A stretch of 64,000 nt of DNA from NCBI RefSeq assembly GCF_013369485.1, contig NZ_JABWEB010000013.1, positions 62,001 through 126,000 of the forward strand, in the 5' to 3' direction. This DNA is from Massilia sp. BJB1822. GTDB taxonomy: Bacteria > Pseudomonadota > Gammaproteobacteria > Burkholderiales > Burkholderiaceae_D. Below, piece by piece: positions 28,120-36,988 of this stretch (its first letter is position 1; every line of letters begins with the position of its first letter). The position numbers were made by a program, and so were the translations under genes. The notes below the pieces were generated by a model. The model was not told where the DNA came from. It was given only the letters and a program-made list of their open reading frames with translations, and did not search any database.

Positions 28120-29283
28120 TTATTTCTTCTCCGCGGCTTCCATCATCGAGATGAAGCGGTCAAACAGGTAGGCGACGTCGGTCGGGCCAGGCGAGGCTTC
28201 CGGGTGGCCCTGGAAGCAGAACGCCGGCGTGTCGGTGCGGGCAAAGCCCTGCAGCGAACCGTCGAACAGCGAGTTGTGCGTCACGCGGCAGTTGGCCGGC
28301 AGGGTCGCGGCGTCCACGGCGAAACCGTGGTTCTGCGAGGTGATCAGCACCTGCTTGCTGTCCAGATCCTGCACCGGGTGGTTGGCGCCGTGGTGGCCGA
28401 ATTTCATCTTCAGGGTTTTCGCGCCCGAAGCCAGGGCCATGATCTGGTGGCCGAGGCAGATGCCGAAGACCGGAATGCCTTTCGCCATCAGGTCCTTGGT
28501 GGCCTTGATCGCGTAATCGCATGGTTCCGGATCGCCGGGACCGTTGGACAGGAAGACGCCGTCCGGATTCAGCGCCAGCGCGTCTTCCGCGCTGGACTGG
28601 GCCGGCAGCACCGTCACTTTGCAGCCGCGCGAAGCGAGCATGCGCAGGATGTTGCGCTTCACGCCGTAGTCGAAAGCGACCACGTGGAAACGCGGATTCT
28701 CCACCTTGCCGTAGCCTTCGCCCAAGGTCCACTCGGTCTCGGTCCACTCGTAGGCGGTCTTGGTCGAGACCACCTTGGCCAGGTCCATGCCGGCCAGGCC
28801 AGGGAAGGAACGCGCCAGTTCCAGCGCCTGCGCCACGGAGGGCTCGTTGCCCTGGGTGCCGGTCAGGATGGCGCCGGCCTGCGCGCCTTTTTCGCGCAGC
28901 AGGCGCGTCAGCTTGCGCGTGTCGATGCCGGCGATGGCGACGATGTTCTCGGCCTTCAGGTAATCGGACAGGGATTGGGTGGAACGGAAGTTCGACGCCA
29001 GCAGCGGCAGGTCACGGATGATCAGGCCGGCGGCATGGACTTTGCTCGACTCTACGTCTTCAGGATTGATGCCGTAGTTGCCGATATGCGGATACGTCAG
29101 GGTGACGATCTGGCGGCAATAGCTGGGATCGGTCAGGATTTCCTGATAACCGGTGATGGAGGTATTAAAGACGACTTCGCCCGTCGTATGACCGGCGGCG
29201 CCAATAGAAAAACCTTTGAAGATAGTTCCGTCAGCGAGGGCCAGGATGGCTGGAACGGCTGGGCCAGAAAAAAATGGCGGCAA
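28120..29283 (-). CDS. carA: Carbamoyl-phosphate synthase small subunit CarA, TTG start
   Basis: No ATG precedes the conserved N-terminus ([18 protein letters not shown]). The best start is TTG at 29283 with AGGAG 6 nt upstream; a TTG two codons earlier abuts that site. The protein is about 387 residues with the CPSase small-chain domain followed by a class I glutamine amidotransferase domain. That domain has the nucleophile in GICLGHQ and a His-x-Glu pair in QGHPEASPG. It hydrolyses glutamine for CarB. The TTG start and long structured leader suggest that expression is controlled translationally. Confidence 0.96.
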   Translation of the reverse strand: MPPFFSGPAVPAILALADGTIFKGFSIGAAGHTTGEVVFNTSITGYQEILTDPSYCRQIVTLTYPHIGNYGINPEDVESSKVHAAGLIIRDLPLLASNFRSTQSLSDYLKAENIVAIAGIDTRKLTRLLREKGAQAGAILTGTQGNEPSVAQALELARSFPGLAGMDLAKVVSTKTAYEWTETEWTLGEGYGKVENPRFHVVAFDYGVKRNILRMLASRGCKVTVLPAQSSAEDALALNPDGVFLSNGPGDPEPCDYAIKATKDLMAKGIPVFGICLGHQIMALASGAKTLKMKFGHHGANHPVQDLDSKQVLITSQNHGFAVDAATLPANCRVTHNSLFDGSLQGFARTDTPAFCFQGHPEASPGPTDVAYLFDRFISMMEAAEKK

Positions 29284-29303
29284 GGGCAACTCCTGATAAA
29301 GTT

Positions 29304-29400
29304 ACCGTAGCGACGCCACGTCAGACGACCGGCAAGGAACCGGGCTTGAGGGCCGGCTTGCAAGTCAGTTGAATATGGAGGATGTGGTAGGCGCTACGGT
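29304..29400 (-). promoter_or_regulatory. Structured 5' leader of carAB
   Basis: The transcript from the promoter at 29426-29454 has a leader of about 135 nt. Its ends can pair: CGCTACGGT (complement of 29304-29312) with ACCGTAGCG (complement of 29392-29400), a perfect 9-bp long-range stem. Inside are nested GC-rich arms (GCCGGC/GCCGGT type). The lower arm ends about 10 nt upstream of the carA ribosome site. Control by pyrimidine or arginine is possible but no known riboswitch or leader peptide is recognised. Confidence 0.5.
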
Positions 29401-29425
29401 CTATGGTGATTGGCTAAACCTTTGA

Positions 29426-29454
29426 ATTATAACCCAATCTCACCCTTTCGGCAA
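29426..29454 (-). promoter_or_regulatory. Sigma-70 promoter of carAB
   Basis: TTGCCG (-35, 29449-29454) and a perfect TATAAT (-10, 29426-29431) are separated by 17 bp on the minus strand. Predicted start of transcription is near 29419. This is one of the best promoter matches in the window. Confidence 0.85.
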
Positions 29455-29492
29455 TGCCGTGCGCGCCTGCCCGGCGGCGTTTTTTACGCCGG

Positions 29493-30239
29493 CTACTGCG
29501 CCTTGCGCTGGCGGCGGCGCGCCAGGAAACCGGTCAAGGCCAGGCCGCCGAGCAGCATGGCGTAAGTTTCAGGCTCCGGCACGGGCGCCGTATTTATCGT
29601 CAACACCAGATCTTTATACGCCATGCTGGCATAAGCATAGCGCCCTTCGCCGCAACCACCCTGTCCCCCACAGTATATTTCGCCCCAGGGCACTTCCCTC
29701 ACATAGGCGCTAGCCATCACATTCAAATAGAAGGAGTCAGGAACCGGCCGCCCCGTTGCCACAAGCGAGAAGGCCTGGCTGCCATTGAGATATGCGGCCT
29801 GCAGTTCGGCTCCCATATAGTCCGTCGTCGGCTGAAAGGTGGAGGCCTGCACATATGCGCTGGCCCGGTTAAGCCCGCCACCATTGCCTGCGGTCGCCAC
29901 GTGATTTCCCCGTCGCACTTCACCGACCAGCATTCCTGTCAATGCAAAACCGGTGACCCGATAGCCAGGTTTGGTCTGTATATGAAACCGCAAGTCGGCG
30001 GCATCGTATTGTGTAAGATGCCCGTCGGTAGTGAAATTCAGCGCACTCAGCGGCAGAGAAAAGCTCGCGGCCCGCTCCGTTTCCCCAATCAGCTGGGCGC
30101 CCCATTCATGCGATTGCCATATTGCGTCGACCGCAAAAGCCCGGGTATCGAAAGTCTTCGCCACGGGTATTGCTGCCGCAGTTGCCGAAATACCGGCCAG
30201 CGCCAGCGCCATGGACATAGCCATCAATTTCATCTTCAT
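29493..30239 (-). CDS. PEP-CTERM sorting-domain protein
   Basis: The ATG at 30239 (GGGAGAA upstream) gives 248 residues. They comprise a signal peptide (KLMAMSMALALAGISATAAA), a beta-rich domain of unknown fold with two cysteines (YCGGQGGCGEG), and the C-terminal VPEPETYAMLLGGLALTGFLARRRQRKAQ with the PEP motif, hydrophobic helix and basic tail recognised by exosortase. The mature protein is likely surface-exposed or associated with exopolysaccharide. No operon partner is seen. Confidence 0.88.
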   Translation of the reverse strand: MKMKLMAMSMALALAGISATAAAIPVAKTFDTRAFAVDAIWQSHEWGAQLIGETERAASFSLPLSALNFTTDGHLTQYDAADLRFHIQTKPGYRVTGFALTGMLVGEVRRGNHVATAGNGGGLNRASAYVQASTFQPTTDYMGAELQAAYLNGSQAFSLVATGRPVPDSFYLNVMASAYVREVPWGEIYCGGQGGCGEGRYAYASMAYKDLVLTINTAPVPEPETYAMLLGGLALTGFLARRRQRKAQ

Positions 30240-30396
30240 TTCTCCCGCTGCCGCACCCTCAGTTAAGTTGGCAACATCTGATGCGAAATAGCAATTAGTT
30301 AAAATTGCATGAAGAGTAATTGATTGGCTGCAAAAAGACAAACTTCATTTCTTATCAAATGAAGCCCCCCCCCCTGCTCCTGCGCCGGGCGGCAGA

Positions 30397-30801
30397 TTAA
30401 ACCAGGGCGGCGATGCCCGCCTTGGCAATCTGCGCATCTTCCGAGGATTTAACGCCGGAAACGCCGACCGCGCCGATGGTGTGGCCGTCGACCACGATGT
30501 TCACGCCGCCTTCGAGCAAGCCTTCGACTTCGGGCGCGCTCAGGAAGGACACGCGGCCGTTATTGATCAACTCTTCGTAGATGCGCGATTCGCGGCGGCC
30601 CAGCGCCGAGGTGCGCGCCTTGGCCGGCGCGATATGGGAAGAGATCGGCGCCGCGCCGTCCAGGCGCTGCAGCCACAGCATATGGCCGCCATCGTCGCAG
30701 ATGGCGATGGTCACGGGCCAGTTATTCGCCTTGGCTTCCGCTTCGGCCGCGGCTGCGATTTTCTTTACGTCGTCGAGGGTCAGAAAGGGCTTGCTTTGCA
30801 T
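30397..30801 (-). CDS. GlcG/HbpS-family protein
   Basis: The 134-residue protein has the DUF336/GlcG pattern: LTLDDVKKIAAAAEAEAKANNWPVTIAICDDGGHMLWLQRLDGA, then AKARTSALGRRES and a glycine-rich end (VDGHTIGAVGVSGVKSSEDAQIAKAGIAAL). Members bind haem or cofactors or serve as small accessory proteins in oxidation pathways; the true role here is unknown. There is no signal peptide. A run of eight C lies at about 30365-30373 upstream of its stop, a homopolymer worth rechecking in the assembly. Confidence 0.85.
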   Translation of the reverse strand: MQSKPFLTLDDVKKIAAAAEAEAKANNWPVTIAICDDGGHMLWLQRLDGAAPISSHIAPAKARTSALGRRESRIYEELINNGRVSFLSAPEVEGLLEGGVNIVVDGHTIGAVGVSGVKSSEDAQIAKAGIAALV

Positions 30802-30826
30802 TTGCTGGTTTCCTTATCGGTGGTTG

Positions 30827-31816
30827 TCAGTGGGCGGCCGGGGTTTCGCGCATGGCTTTCAGCTTTTGCTTGAGCTGGGCCATGGCCGCCATGGTGGCGC
30901 GCTCGCCGGCCTGGATGGCCTGGGCGCGGTTGTTGAAGTCATTACTGGCCATGCGGCCCAGCGGCGGCTGGATCACCACATCGGCCTCCTTCAGCTCGAA
31001 CTGGTTGATGCGCTGGCCCATGATGCTGAAGGTCTGCATCAGCACTTCCAGCGAAGAGATCGCCGCCTGGGCGTCGGTCTGGGTCGAGATATTGACGGCG
31101 ATGATGAAGTCCGCCCCCATCTCGCGCGCAAAGCGCACCGGCACCGGCGCCACCAGGCCGCCATCGACATAGGTATGGCTGCCGATGGTCACCGGCTGGA
31201 ACACGCCCGGCACGGCCGAGCTGGCGCGCACCGCCATGCCGGTATTGCCGCGCTGAAAGAGGATCGGCTGGCCATTTTTCAAGTCGGCCGCCACGGCGCC
31301 GAAGGGGATCTTCAGCTTTTCGATGGGCCGGTGCTGCACGGCTTTATTCACATAGCTTTGCAGCGCCTCGCCTTTCAGCACGCCAGAAGACTTGCCGAAC
31401 AGCGGCATGGCCCAGTCGGAAATTTCGGCCTCGTTCATATCGTAGGCCATGCGCTGCAGCTTGCTGGCCGAATTGCCGGCCGCGTACAGGGCGCCGACCA
31501 CGCTGCCGGCGCTGGTGCCAACCACCAGGTCCGGCACGATGCCCTGGGATTCCAGCGCCTTGATCACGCCGATATGGGCGAAGCCGCGCGCGGCGCCGCC
31601 GCCCAGGGCCAGGCCGATCTTGATCTTGCGCTGGGCAGGCGGCGTCACCGCCACCGGTTGCTGCGGCGGCGCGACGATGGTCGTTTCCGGCACCGCAGGC
31701 GCGCCCGGCACCGGGTTCAGCGGCGGCACATACGGCTGCTTGGGTTGTGGGGACGGCGTGGTGCAGGCGGCCAGCAAAGCGGCCGCCAGTAGGGGAATCA
31801 GGCGTTTCAATAGCAT
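30827..31816 (-). CDS. Patatin-like phospholipase, lipoprotein
   Basis: The start at 31816 yields [25 protein letters not shown], a lipoprotein signal with lipobox LLAAC. The 329-residue protein has the patatin catalytic features: oxyanion GGGAARGFAHIG, nucleophile GTSAGS and the Asp of VDGGLVAPVP. Such enzymes (NTE/RssA type) hydrolyse phospholipid acyl esters; this one should sit on the inner face of an envelope membrane. A Pro-rich linker (about 20-60) follows the lipid anchor. It is 25 bp upstream of the GlcG-like gene. Confidence 0.9.
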   Translation of the reverse strand: MLLKRLIPLLAAALLAACTTPSPQPKQPYVPPLNPVPGAPAVPETTIVAPPQQPVAVTPPAQRKIKIGLALGGGAARGFAHIGVIKALESQGIVPDLVVGTSAGSVVGALYAAGNSASKLQRMAYDMNEAEISDWAMPLFGKSSGVLKGEALQSYVNKAVQHRPIEKLKIPFGAVAADLKNGQPILFQRGNTGMAVRASSAVPGVFQPVTIGSHTYVDGGLVAPVPVRFAREMGADFIIAVNISTQTDAQAAISSLEVLMQTFSIMGQRINQFELKEADVVIQPPLGRMASNDFNNRAQAIQAGERATMAAMAQLKQKLKAMRETPAAH

Positions 31817-31939
31817 TGGGATAAACAGATCTGCTCGTTTTCGGCGGACAGATTGTATCGCAAGAAGCCTCACCTACCTTGAAATCGGGCTTAAACCCCT
31901 TCGGTGCCACACCCATTAAGGAAGCGACGCTCAAGCAAG

Positions 31940-32200
31940 CTAGTCGCCCTCGAGGTTGAGAACCCGCTCCATTTCGTCTTTCACCTTGGAACCCCTAAGT
32001 AGCCGCAACAAGACGATGACAAAAATACTCAAAGCTACCAGAGCAGCCAGATACGCTTCGGGTACTGTGACGCGAATGCTTGCCAGGAACGGGGTGAATG
32101 GCCTCATTGCGGACAGCGTAAATACGTAGCAGGCGAAGCTGATCGCCGATGCTACGGAGACTCCCACTATGAATCGTTGGATCACCAAAATTTCCTTCAT
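31940..32200 (-). CDS. Hypothetical two-helix membrane protein
   Basis: The 86-residue frame has two hydrophobic helices (IVGVSVASAISFACYVFTLSA and AYLAALVALSIFVIVLLRLL) and a charged C-terminus (RGSKVKDEMERVLNLEGD). Its GC content appears lower than that of the neighbours, and the ribosome site is poor. A real small membrane protein is plausible, but neither family nor function is recognised. Confidence 0.5.
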   Translation of the reverse strand: MKEILVIQRFIVGVSVASAISFACYVFTLSAMRPFTPFLASIRVTVPEAYLAALVALSIFVIVLLRLLRGSKVKDEMERVLNLEGD

Positions 32201-32299
32201 TCAAGCTGCTGCCGGCTGGACTCAACCAGTTGCTTAACTGTAGTAGTTCAGATCTGATCGTACAATAAAACCTTGCCAAATTTGGGATGTATAGAAAAT

Positions 32300-32530
32300 A
32301 TGGAAAGAAATATCGCCGAATCACTTATGCAGAATGCGCAGGAATTAAACAGCACGCTGAATAAGATCTGCCAAACCATCGAAAAAATCGAAGGCGAGGA
32401 ACTCAAACGGGAAATGCGTTCTGGCGTGGCAATGGTTATGAGTGAAGCGTATTTCAGGCTCATGCACCCAATCATCGCCGCCCATCCTGATCTGGACCCC
32501 GATATTGATCAGTCCTCGGGTAAAGACTAA
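32300..32530 (+). CDS. Hypothetical protein (76 aa), probable helical bundle
   Basis: The frame from 32300 (an in-frame ATG 27 nt earlier is also possible) encodes MERNIAESLMQNAQELNSTLNKICQTIEKIEGEELKREMRSGVAMVMSEAYFRLMHPIIAAHPDLDPD, an amphipathic helical protein without membrane segments. It is divergent from the gene at 31940-32200 and convergent with phoR, separated from phoR by a perfect GC palindrome. Function is unknown. Confidence 0.55.
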   Translation: MERNIAESLMQNAQELNSTLNKICQTIEKIEGEELKREMRSGVAMVMSEAYFRLMHPIIAAHPDLDPDIDQSSGKD

Positions 32531-32543
32531 GCTGGCAGGCAAA

Positions 32544-32571
32544 CGCCGCCGCCCGGATCCGGGCGGCGGCG
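32544..32571. terminator. 28-bp perfect GC palindrome between a hypothetical gene and phoR
   Basis: Positions 32544-32571 read the same on both strands, centred on GGATCC with CCG repeats outward. It lies 13 bp after one stop and 6 bp before the convergent phoR stop. There is no T-run, so factor-assisted or bidirectional termination or mRNA 3'-end protection is more likely than classical termination. Confidence 0.5.
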
Positions 32572-32577
32572 GAGGGC

Positions 32578-33891
32578 TTAGCCGGCCAGCAGTTCAGGCT
32601 GGGGCGCGGCGGCCGTGGACTTGGGCAGGGTGACGATGAAGGAGCTGCCCTTCCCTGCCTCGGACTTGATGGTCAGGCTGCCGCTGTGGCGCAGCAGCAC
32701 GTGCTTGACGATGGCCAGGCCCAGGCCCGTGCCCTGGGTTTCGCGCGAGCGGCTCTTGTCGACGCGGTAAAAACGCTCGGTCAGGCGCGAGATGTGCTCG
32801 GGGCTGATGCCGATGCCGGTATCTTCCACCACGAACTGCACGCCCTTGGCCGTGTCGCGCCAGTGTAGATGGATGCGGCCGCCAGCCGGCGTGTAGCGCA
32901 CCGCGTTCGAGGCCAGATTGCCGAAGGCGCTGTGCAGCTCTTCGGCGCTGCCCATCACGTCGCCCGCTTCCACCGTCATATCGATTTCGTGCTTGCCGGC
33001 CGACAGGCCGCGCGCTTCGCGCAGCACCTGCTCCATCAGTTTGCCGATGTCCACATGTTCGGGACGCAGCGGATGGTCGACCGATTCCAGGCGCGACAAG
33101 GTCAGCATGTCCTCGATCAGGTGCTGCATGCGGTGGCCCTGCTCCGTCATCAGCTTCAGATGGGCGGCGCGGGTGGCGGCATCCAGATCCTCCGAGGCGG
33201 CGATTTCGAGGAAGCCGACAATCACCGTCAGCGGCGTGCGCAGCTCGTGCGAAGCGTTGGCGATGAAGTCGCGCCGCATCATTTCCGCGCGCTGGGTCTC
33301 GGTGATATCGTGCGTCACCAGAATCTGGCGCCGGTTCTCGAACGGGATGATGTGCACGATCAGCTTGCGCTCGCGGAAGCTCAAGGTCAGCGGCTGGTCG
33401 TAGCGGCCCAGGATCAGATAATCCATGAAGTCCGGGCTGCGCACCAGATTGGTCACGCGCATGCCCTTGTCGCGGTCATGGCGCAGGCCCAGATGCTCTT
33501 CGGCGGCCGGATTGCACCACTCCAGGAACAGCACGTCGTCCATGATCACCACACCGTCCGGCAGCAGATGCATGGCCTGGCGGAAGCGCGCCAGCCATTC
33601 GGTCAGCTCGGCCTCGTTCTTTTCATCGTCGCGGCGCAGGCGGTAGAGGCGGGAAAAGATGCTGGTCCACGCGCCCCAGCCATCGGGCAGCTTGCCGCTT
33701 TTCGGATCGTCCAGCCAGTCGCTCAGCTGGTACAGATAATTCAGCTGCACGAAGACCATCACCAGCAGCGCGACAAAGGCGGCCACCAGGGCCGGCATGG
33801 CGCCGAACAGCCACCACAGCACGCCCACCCCGGCCAGGATCAGGCCCATGCGCAGAGCCGCCGGGACCCAGAACAGCAGTTTCGGATTCAT
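32578..33891 (-). CDS. phoR: Phosphate regulon sensor histidine kinase PhoR
   Basis: The 437-residue protein has two N-terminal membrane helices (about 10-50), a short linker, a PAS domain (about 100-195, MHLLPDGVVIMDD), the H-box NASHELRTPLT with His215, and a catalytic domain ending SSFIVTLPK. It controls PhoB phosphorylation in response to PstSCAB-PhoU status. Its ATG overlaps the phoB stop (ATGA). The order pstSCAB-phoU-phoB-phoR on one strand supports the assignment. Confidence 0.96.
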   Translation of the reverse strand: MNPKLLFWVPAALRMGLILAGVGVLWWLFGAMPALVAAFVALLVMVFVQLNYLYQLSDWLDDPKSGKLPDGWGAWTSIFSRLYRLRRDDEKNEAELTEWLARFRQAMHLLPDGVVIMDDVLFLEWCNPAAEEHLGLRHDRDKGMRVTNLVRSPDFMDYLILGRYDQPLTLSFRERKLIVHIIPFENRRQILVTHDITETQRAEMMRRDFIANASHELRTPLTVIVGFLEIAASEDLDAATRAAHLKLMTEQGHRMQHLIEDMLTLSRLESVDHPLRPEHVDIGKLMEQVLREARGLSAGKHEIDMTVEAGDVMGSAEELHSAFGNLASNAVRYTPAGGRIHLHWRDTAKGVQFVVEDTGIGISPEHISRLTERFYRVDKSRSRETQGTGLGLAIVKHVLLRHSGSLTIKSEAGKGSSFIVTLPKSTAAAPQPELLAG

Positions 33892-34580
33892 GATTTTTCA
33901 GACAGCATATAACCGACGCTGCGCACCGTCTTGATCAGATGTTCCGCTTCCTTGAGTGCCTTGCGCAGGCGCAGCACATGCACATCCACCGTGCGCTCCT
34001 CGATCACCACATGGTCGCCCCAGACCTTGTCCAGCAGCTGGCTGCGCGAGAACACGCGTTCGGGATGGGCCAGGAAGAACTTGAGCAGCTTGTACTCGGC
34101 GTGGCCGATGTCGATCTTGTTCTCGCCCATGGACACGGTGCAGCTGACCGGGTCGAGCGTGATGGGACCGGCGCGCATGGTCGAATCGGCATGCTCGGGA
34201 CTCTTGCGGCGCAACAGCGCCTTGGAGCGCGCCAGCAGCTCGCGCGGCGAAAAGGGTTTGGTGATGTAGTCGTCGGCGCCGCCGTTCAAGCCCGCCAGCT
34301 TGTCTTCTTCCATGCTCTTGGCGGTCAGCATGATGACGGGAATGTCGTTGAACTGGCGGTCGCCGCGGATGCGGGCCAGCAGGCGCAGGCCGCTCTGGTC
34401 GGGCAGCATCCAGTCCAGCAGGATCAGCTGGGGCGTGCGCTTCTGGATGAAGTCCCACGCCTCCTGGGTGCTTTGCACGGCCGCGCAGTTCCAGCCCGAA
34501 TCGCGCAGGGAAAATGTTACCAGTTCAACAATCGCCGGTTCGTCTTCTACAATCAGTACAGTCGTCTTGTCGGATGCCAT
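33888..34580 (-). CDS. phoB: Phosphate regulon response regulator PhoB
   Basis: The 230-residue protein has a receiver domain with phospho-acceptor Asp56 (LILLDWMLPDQSG), Lys of ITKPFSPREL, and an OmpR-type winged helix (ERVFSRSQLLDKVWGDHVVIEERTVDVHVLRLRKAL). PhoB activates pst and ppk genes through Pho boxes, candidates for which lie at 39216-39352. It starts 6 bp after phoU and is translationally coupled to phoR. Confidence 0.97.
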   Translation of the reverse strand: MASDKTTVLIVEDEPAIVELVTFSLRDSGWNCAAVQSTQEAWDFIQKRTPQLILLDWMLPDQSGLRLLARIRGDRQFNDIPVIMLTAKSMEEDKLAGLNGGADDYITKPFSPRELLARSKALLRRKSPEHADSTMRAGPITLDPVSCTVSMGENKIDIGHAEYKLLKFFLAHPERVFSRSQLLDKVWGDHVVIEERTVDVHVLRLRKALKEAEHLIKTVRSVGYMLSEKS

Positions 34581-34586
34581 AAATCT

Positions 34587-35294
34587 TTATTCTCCGCTGG
34601 CCTCTTCGCTGGGCGGCACGGTACGGGTATGGCGGATATCCCTGCCTTCCACCACGTAAATCACATACTCAGCGATGTTTTTCGCATGGTCGCCGATACG
34701 CTCGATGGCTTTCGCCACCCACATCGTATCCAGCGCCGCCGAGATTGTACGCGGATCTTCCATCATGAAGGTAATCAGGTTGCGCATGATGGAGCGGAAT
34801 TCGTGGTCGATGATCGCATCCTGGGCGATCAGCTGCAGCGCCTGCTTGCCATCGTTGCGGGCAAAAGCGTCCAGCGCATCGTGCAGCATATCGCTGGTGG
34901 CGTTGGCGATGGAACGCACCATTTCGTAATGGTTGACGGTGACGGCGCCGCGGCTGTGCAGGCTCTTGGCCGTGCGCGCGATCTTGGTCGCTTCGTCGCC
35001 GATGCGTTCCAGGTCGGTGATCACCTTGATGGTCGCCATCACGGTGCGCAGATCGTTGGCCGTCGGCTGGCGGCGCACGATCAGGTGGCTGCAGGCGTCG
35101 TCCAGCTGCACTTCGAGCTGGTTGACGGAATCGTCTTCGCGCATCACGCGCTCGGCGCGCTCCAGATTGCCGATGCGGAAGCAGGTCATCGCATCGAGGA
35201 ACTGGGTTTCCACGATGCCGCCCATCAGCAGCACCTTGGAGCGGATCGCTTCAAGTTCGTTGTCGTACTGTTTGGAAGAATGCTCGCCAATCAT
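34587..35294 (-). CDS. phoU: Phosphate signalling protein PhoU
   Basis: The 235-residue all-helical protein has the two PhoU repeats, each with the metal-binding pattern E/DxxxD. The first repeat contains LERVMREDDSVNQLEVQLDDACSHLIVRRQP and LERIGDEATKIAR. The second contains AIIDHEFRSIMRNLITFMMED and AIERIGDHAKNIAEYV. PhoU links PstB to PhoR and prevents Pho activation when phosphate is plentiful. It is followed by phoB at 6 bp. Confidence 0.97.
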   Translation of the reverse strand: MIGEHSSKQYDNELEAIRSKVLLMGGIVETQFLDAMTCFRIGNLERAERVMREDDSVNQLEVQLDDACSHLIVRRQPTANDLRTVMATIKVITDLERIGDEATKIARTAKSLHSRGAVTVNHYEMVRSIANATSDMLHDALDAFARNDGKQALQLIAQDAIIDHEFRSIMRNLITFMMEDPRTISAALDTMWVAKAIERIGDHAKNIAEYVIYVVEGRDIRHTRTVPPSEEASGE

Positions 35295-35334
35295 GCTGCT
35301 CTCCGGATATGTAGTGTAATTTTATATTGTGTGA

Positions 35335-36114
35335 TCAGCCGAAACGGCCGGTAATGTAATCCTGGGTTTCCTTGCGCGCAGGATTCATGAAAATCTGGTC
35401 GGTTTCGCCGAACTCCACCAGCTCGCCCAGATACATATAGGCCGTGTAGTCGGAGCAGCGCGCCGCCTGCTGCATATTGTGGGTGACGATGGCGATGGTG
35501 TAATCCTGCTTCAGCTCGCTGATCAGCTCTTCCACTTTCGAGGTCGAGATCGGGTCCAGCGCCGAAGTCGGCTCGTCGAGCAGCAGCACGTCGGGCTTCA
35601 CCGCCACGCCGCGCGCGATGCACAGGCGCTGCTGCTGGCCGCCGGACAGGGACAGGCCGCTCTTGCCCAGCTTGTCCTTGACTTCGGTCCACAGCGCGGC
35701 CTTGTTCAGCGCCCATTCGACGCGCTCGTCCATTTCGCCTTTCGACAGGTCTTCGTACAGGCGCACGCCGAAAGCGATATTGTCGTAGATCGACATCGGG
35801 AACGGGGTCGGCTTCTGGAACACCATGCCGACCTTGGCGCGCAGCATGTTCACGTCCTGGTCGGCGTCGAGGATGTTGCGGCCGCGGTAGGCGATCGTGC
35901 CTTCGGCGCGCTGGCCGGGATACAGGTCATACATGCGGTTCAGGGTGCGCAGCAGGGTCGATTTGCCGCAGCCGGACGGGCCGATGAAGGCCGTCACCTG
36001 CTTTTCGTGGATGTCCAGGTTCACATTGTTCAGGCTGCGGGTCTTGCCGTAGTAGAAGTTCAGGCCCGAAATTTCAATAATCTTGCGCTTGTTGCTCATG
36101 GTCTCTTGGCTCAT
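35335..36114 (-). CDS. pstB: Phosphate ABC transporter ATPase PstB
   Basis: The 259-residue protein contains Walker [10 protein letters not shown], the signature [16 protein letters not shown], Walker [14 protein letters not shown] and the switch His of IVTHNMQQA. The PstB-typical N-terminal [17 protein letters not shown] and C-terminal YITGRFG are present. It energises high-affinity phosphate import. The start is 36114, with an alternative ATG five codons in. It is 16 bp from pstA. Confidence 0.98.
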   Translation of the reverse strand: MSQETMSNKRKIIEISGLNFYYGKTRSLNNVNLDIHEKQVTAFIGPSGCGKSTLLRTLNRMYDLYPGQRAEGTIAYRGRNILDADQDVNMLRAKVGMVFQKPTPFPMSIYDNIAFGVRLYEDLSKGEMDERVEWALNKAALWTEVKDKLGKSGLSLSGGQQQRLCIARGVAVKPDVLLLDEPTSALDPISTSKVEELISELKQDYTIAIVTHNMQQAARCSDYTAYMYLGELVEFGETDQIFMNPARKETQDYITGRFG

Positions 36115-36130
36115 GTGAAATATTTTCGAT

Positions 36131-36988
36131 TTAGTTCGGTATCTTCTGCGTGAAGACGGTGCGCGACAGCACGTTCAGGGCCAGCACGCTGAACGTCACC
36201 AGCAGGGCGCCGCCCCAGGCCAGGGCGCGCCAGTTGTCATACGGGCTCATGGCGAACTGGTAAATCACCACCGGCAGATTGGCCAGCGGCTTGTTCATGT
36301 CGGCGCTGAAGAACTGGTTGTTCAGGGCGGTGAACAGCAGCGGCGCGGTTTCGCCCGAGACGCGGGCCACGGCCAGCAGCACGCCCGTCACCACGCCGGC
36401 CTTGACGGCGCGCAGGCGCACCATCATGGCCACTTTCCAGCGCGGCGCGCCGAGGGCGAAAGCCGCTTCCAGCAGGCTGTTGGGCACCAGGCGCAGCATA
36501 TTGTCAGTGGTGCGCACCACCACCGGCACGGCGATCAGCGACAGGGCGATGGAGCCGGCATAGCCGGAGAAGTGCTTCACATTGGCCACATACATGGCGT
36601 ACACGAACAGGCCGATCACGATGGACGGAGCCGACAGCATGATGTCGGTGACGAAGCGGGTCAGCTGGGCCACCTTATTGTCTTCGCCGTACTCGGCCAG
36701 GTAGATGCCGGCCAGGATGCCGATCGGAGTCGACACCAGCGTGGCCAGGCCCACCATCAGCAGACTGCCGACGATGGCATTGGCCAGGCCGCCGCCTTCG
36801 CTGCCCGGGGCCGGGGTGGTTTCCGTGAACAGCGCCAGGTTCAGACCATGGAAGCCATTGATCAGCAGGGTCGCCAGAATCCAGATCAGGGCGATCAGGC
36901 CGACCATCATGGCACCCACCGACAGGGCGATGCCGATGCGGTGCGCGAACAGGCGCTTGCGGTAGACGGGATTGATGGCCTGCTTCAT
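36131..36988 (-). CDS. pstA: Phosphate ABC transporter permease PstA
   Basis: The 285-residue protein has six membrane helices and the EAA-type loop ([25 protein letters not shown]). It contains GLFVYAMYV and [10 protein letters not shown]-type PstA segments (here [30 protein letters not shown]). It forms the channel with PstC. Its start overlaps the pstC stop by 4 bp. Confidence 0.97.
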   Translation of the reverse strand: MKQAINPVYRKRLFAHRIGIALSVGAMMVGLIALIWILATLLINGFHGLNLALFTETTPAPGSEGGGLANAIVGSLLMVGLATLVSTPIGILAGIYLAEYGEDNKVAQLTRFVTDIMLSAPSIVIGLFVYAMYVANVKHFSGYAGSIALSLIAVPVVVRTTDNMLRLVPNSLLEAAFALGAPRWKVAMMVRLRAVKAGVVTGVLLAVARVSGETAPLLFTALNNQFFSADMNKPLANLPVVIYQFAMSPYDNWRALAWGGALLVTFSVLALNVLSRTVFTQKIPN

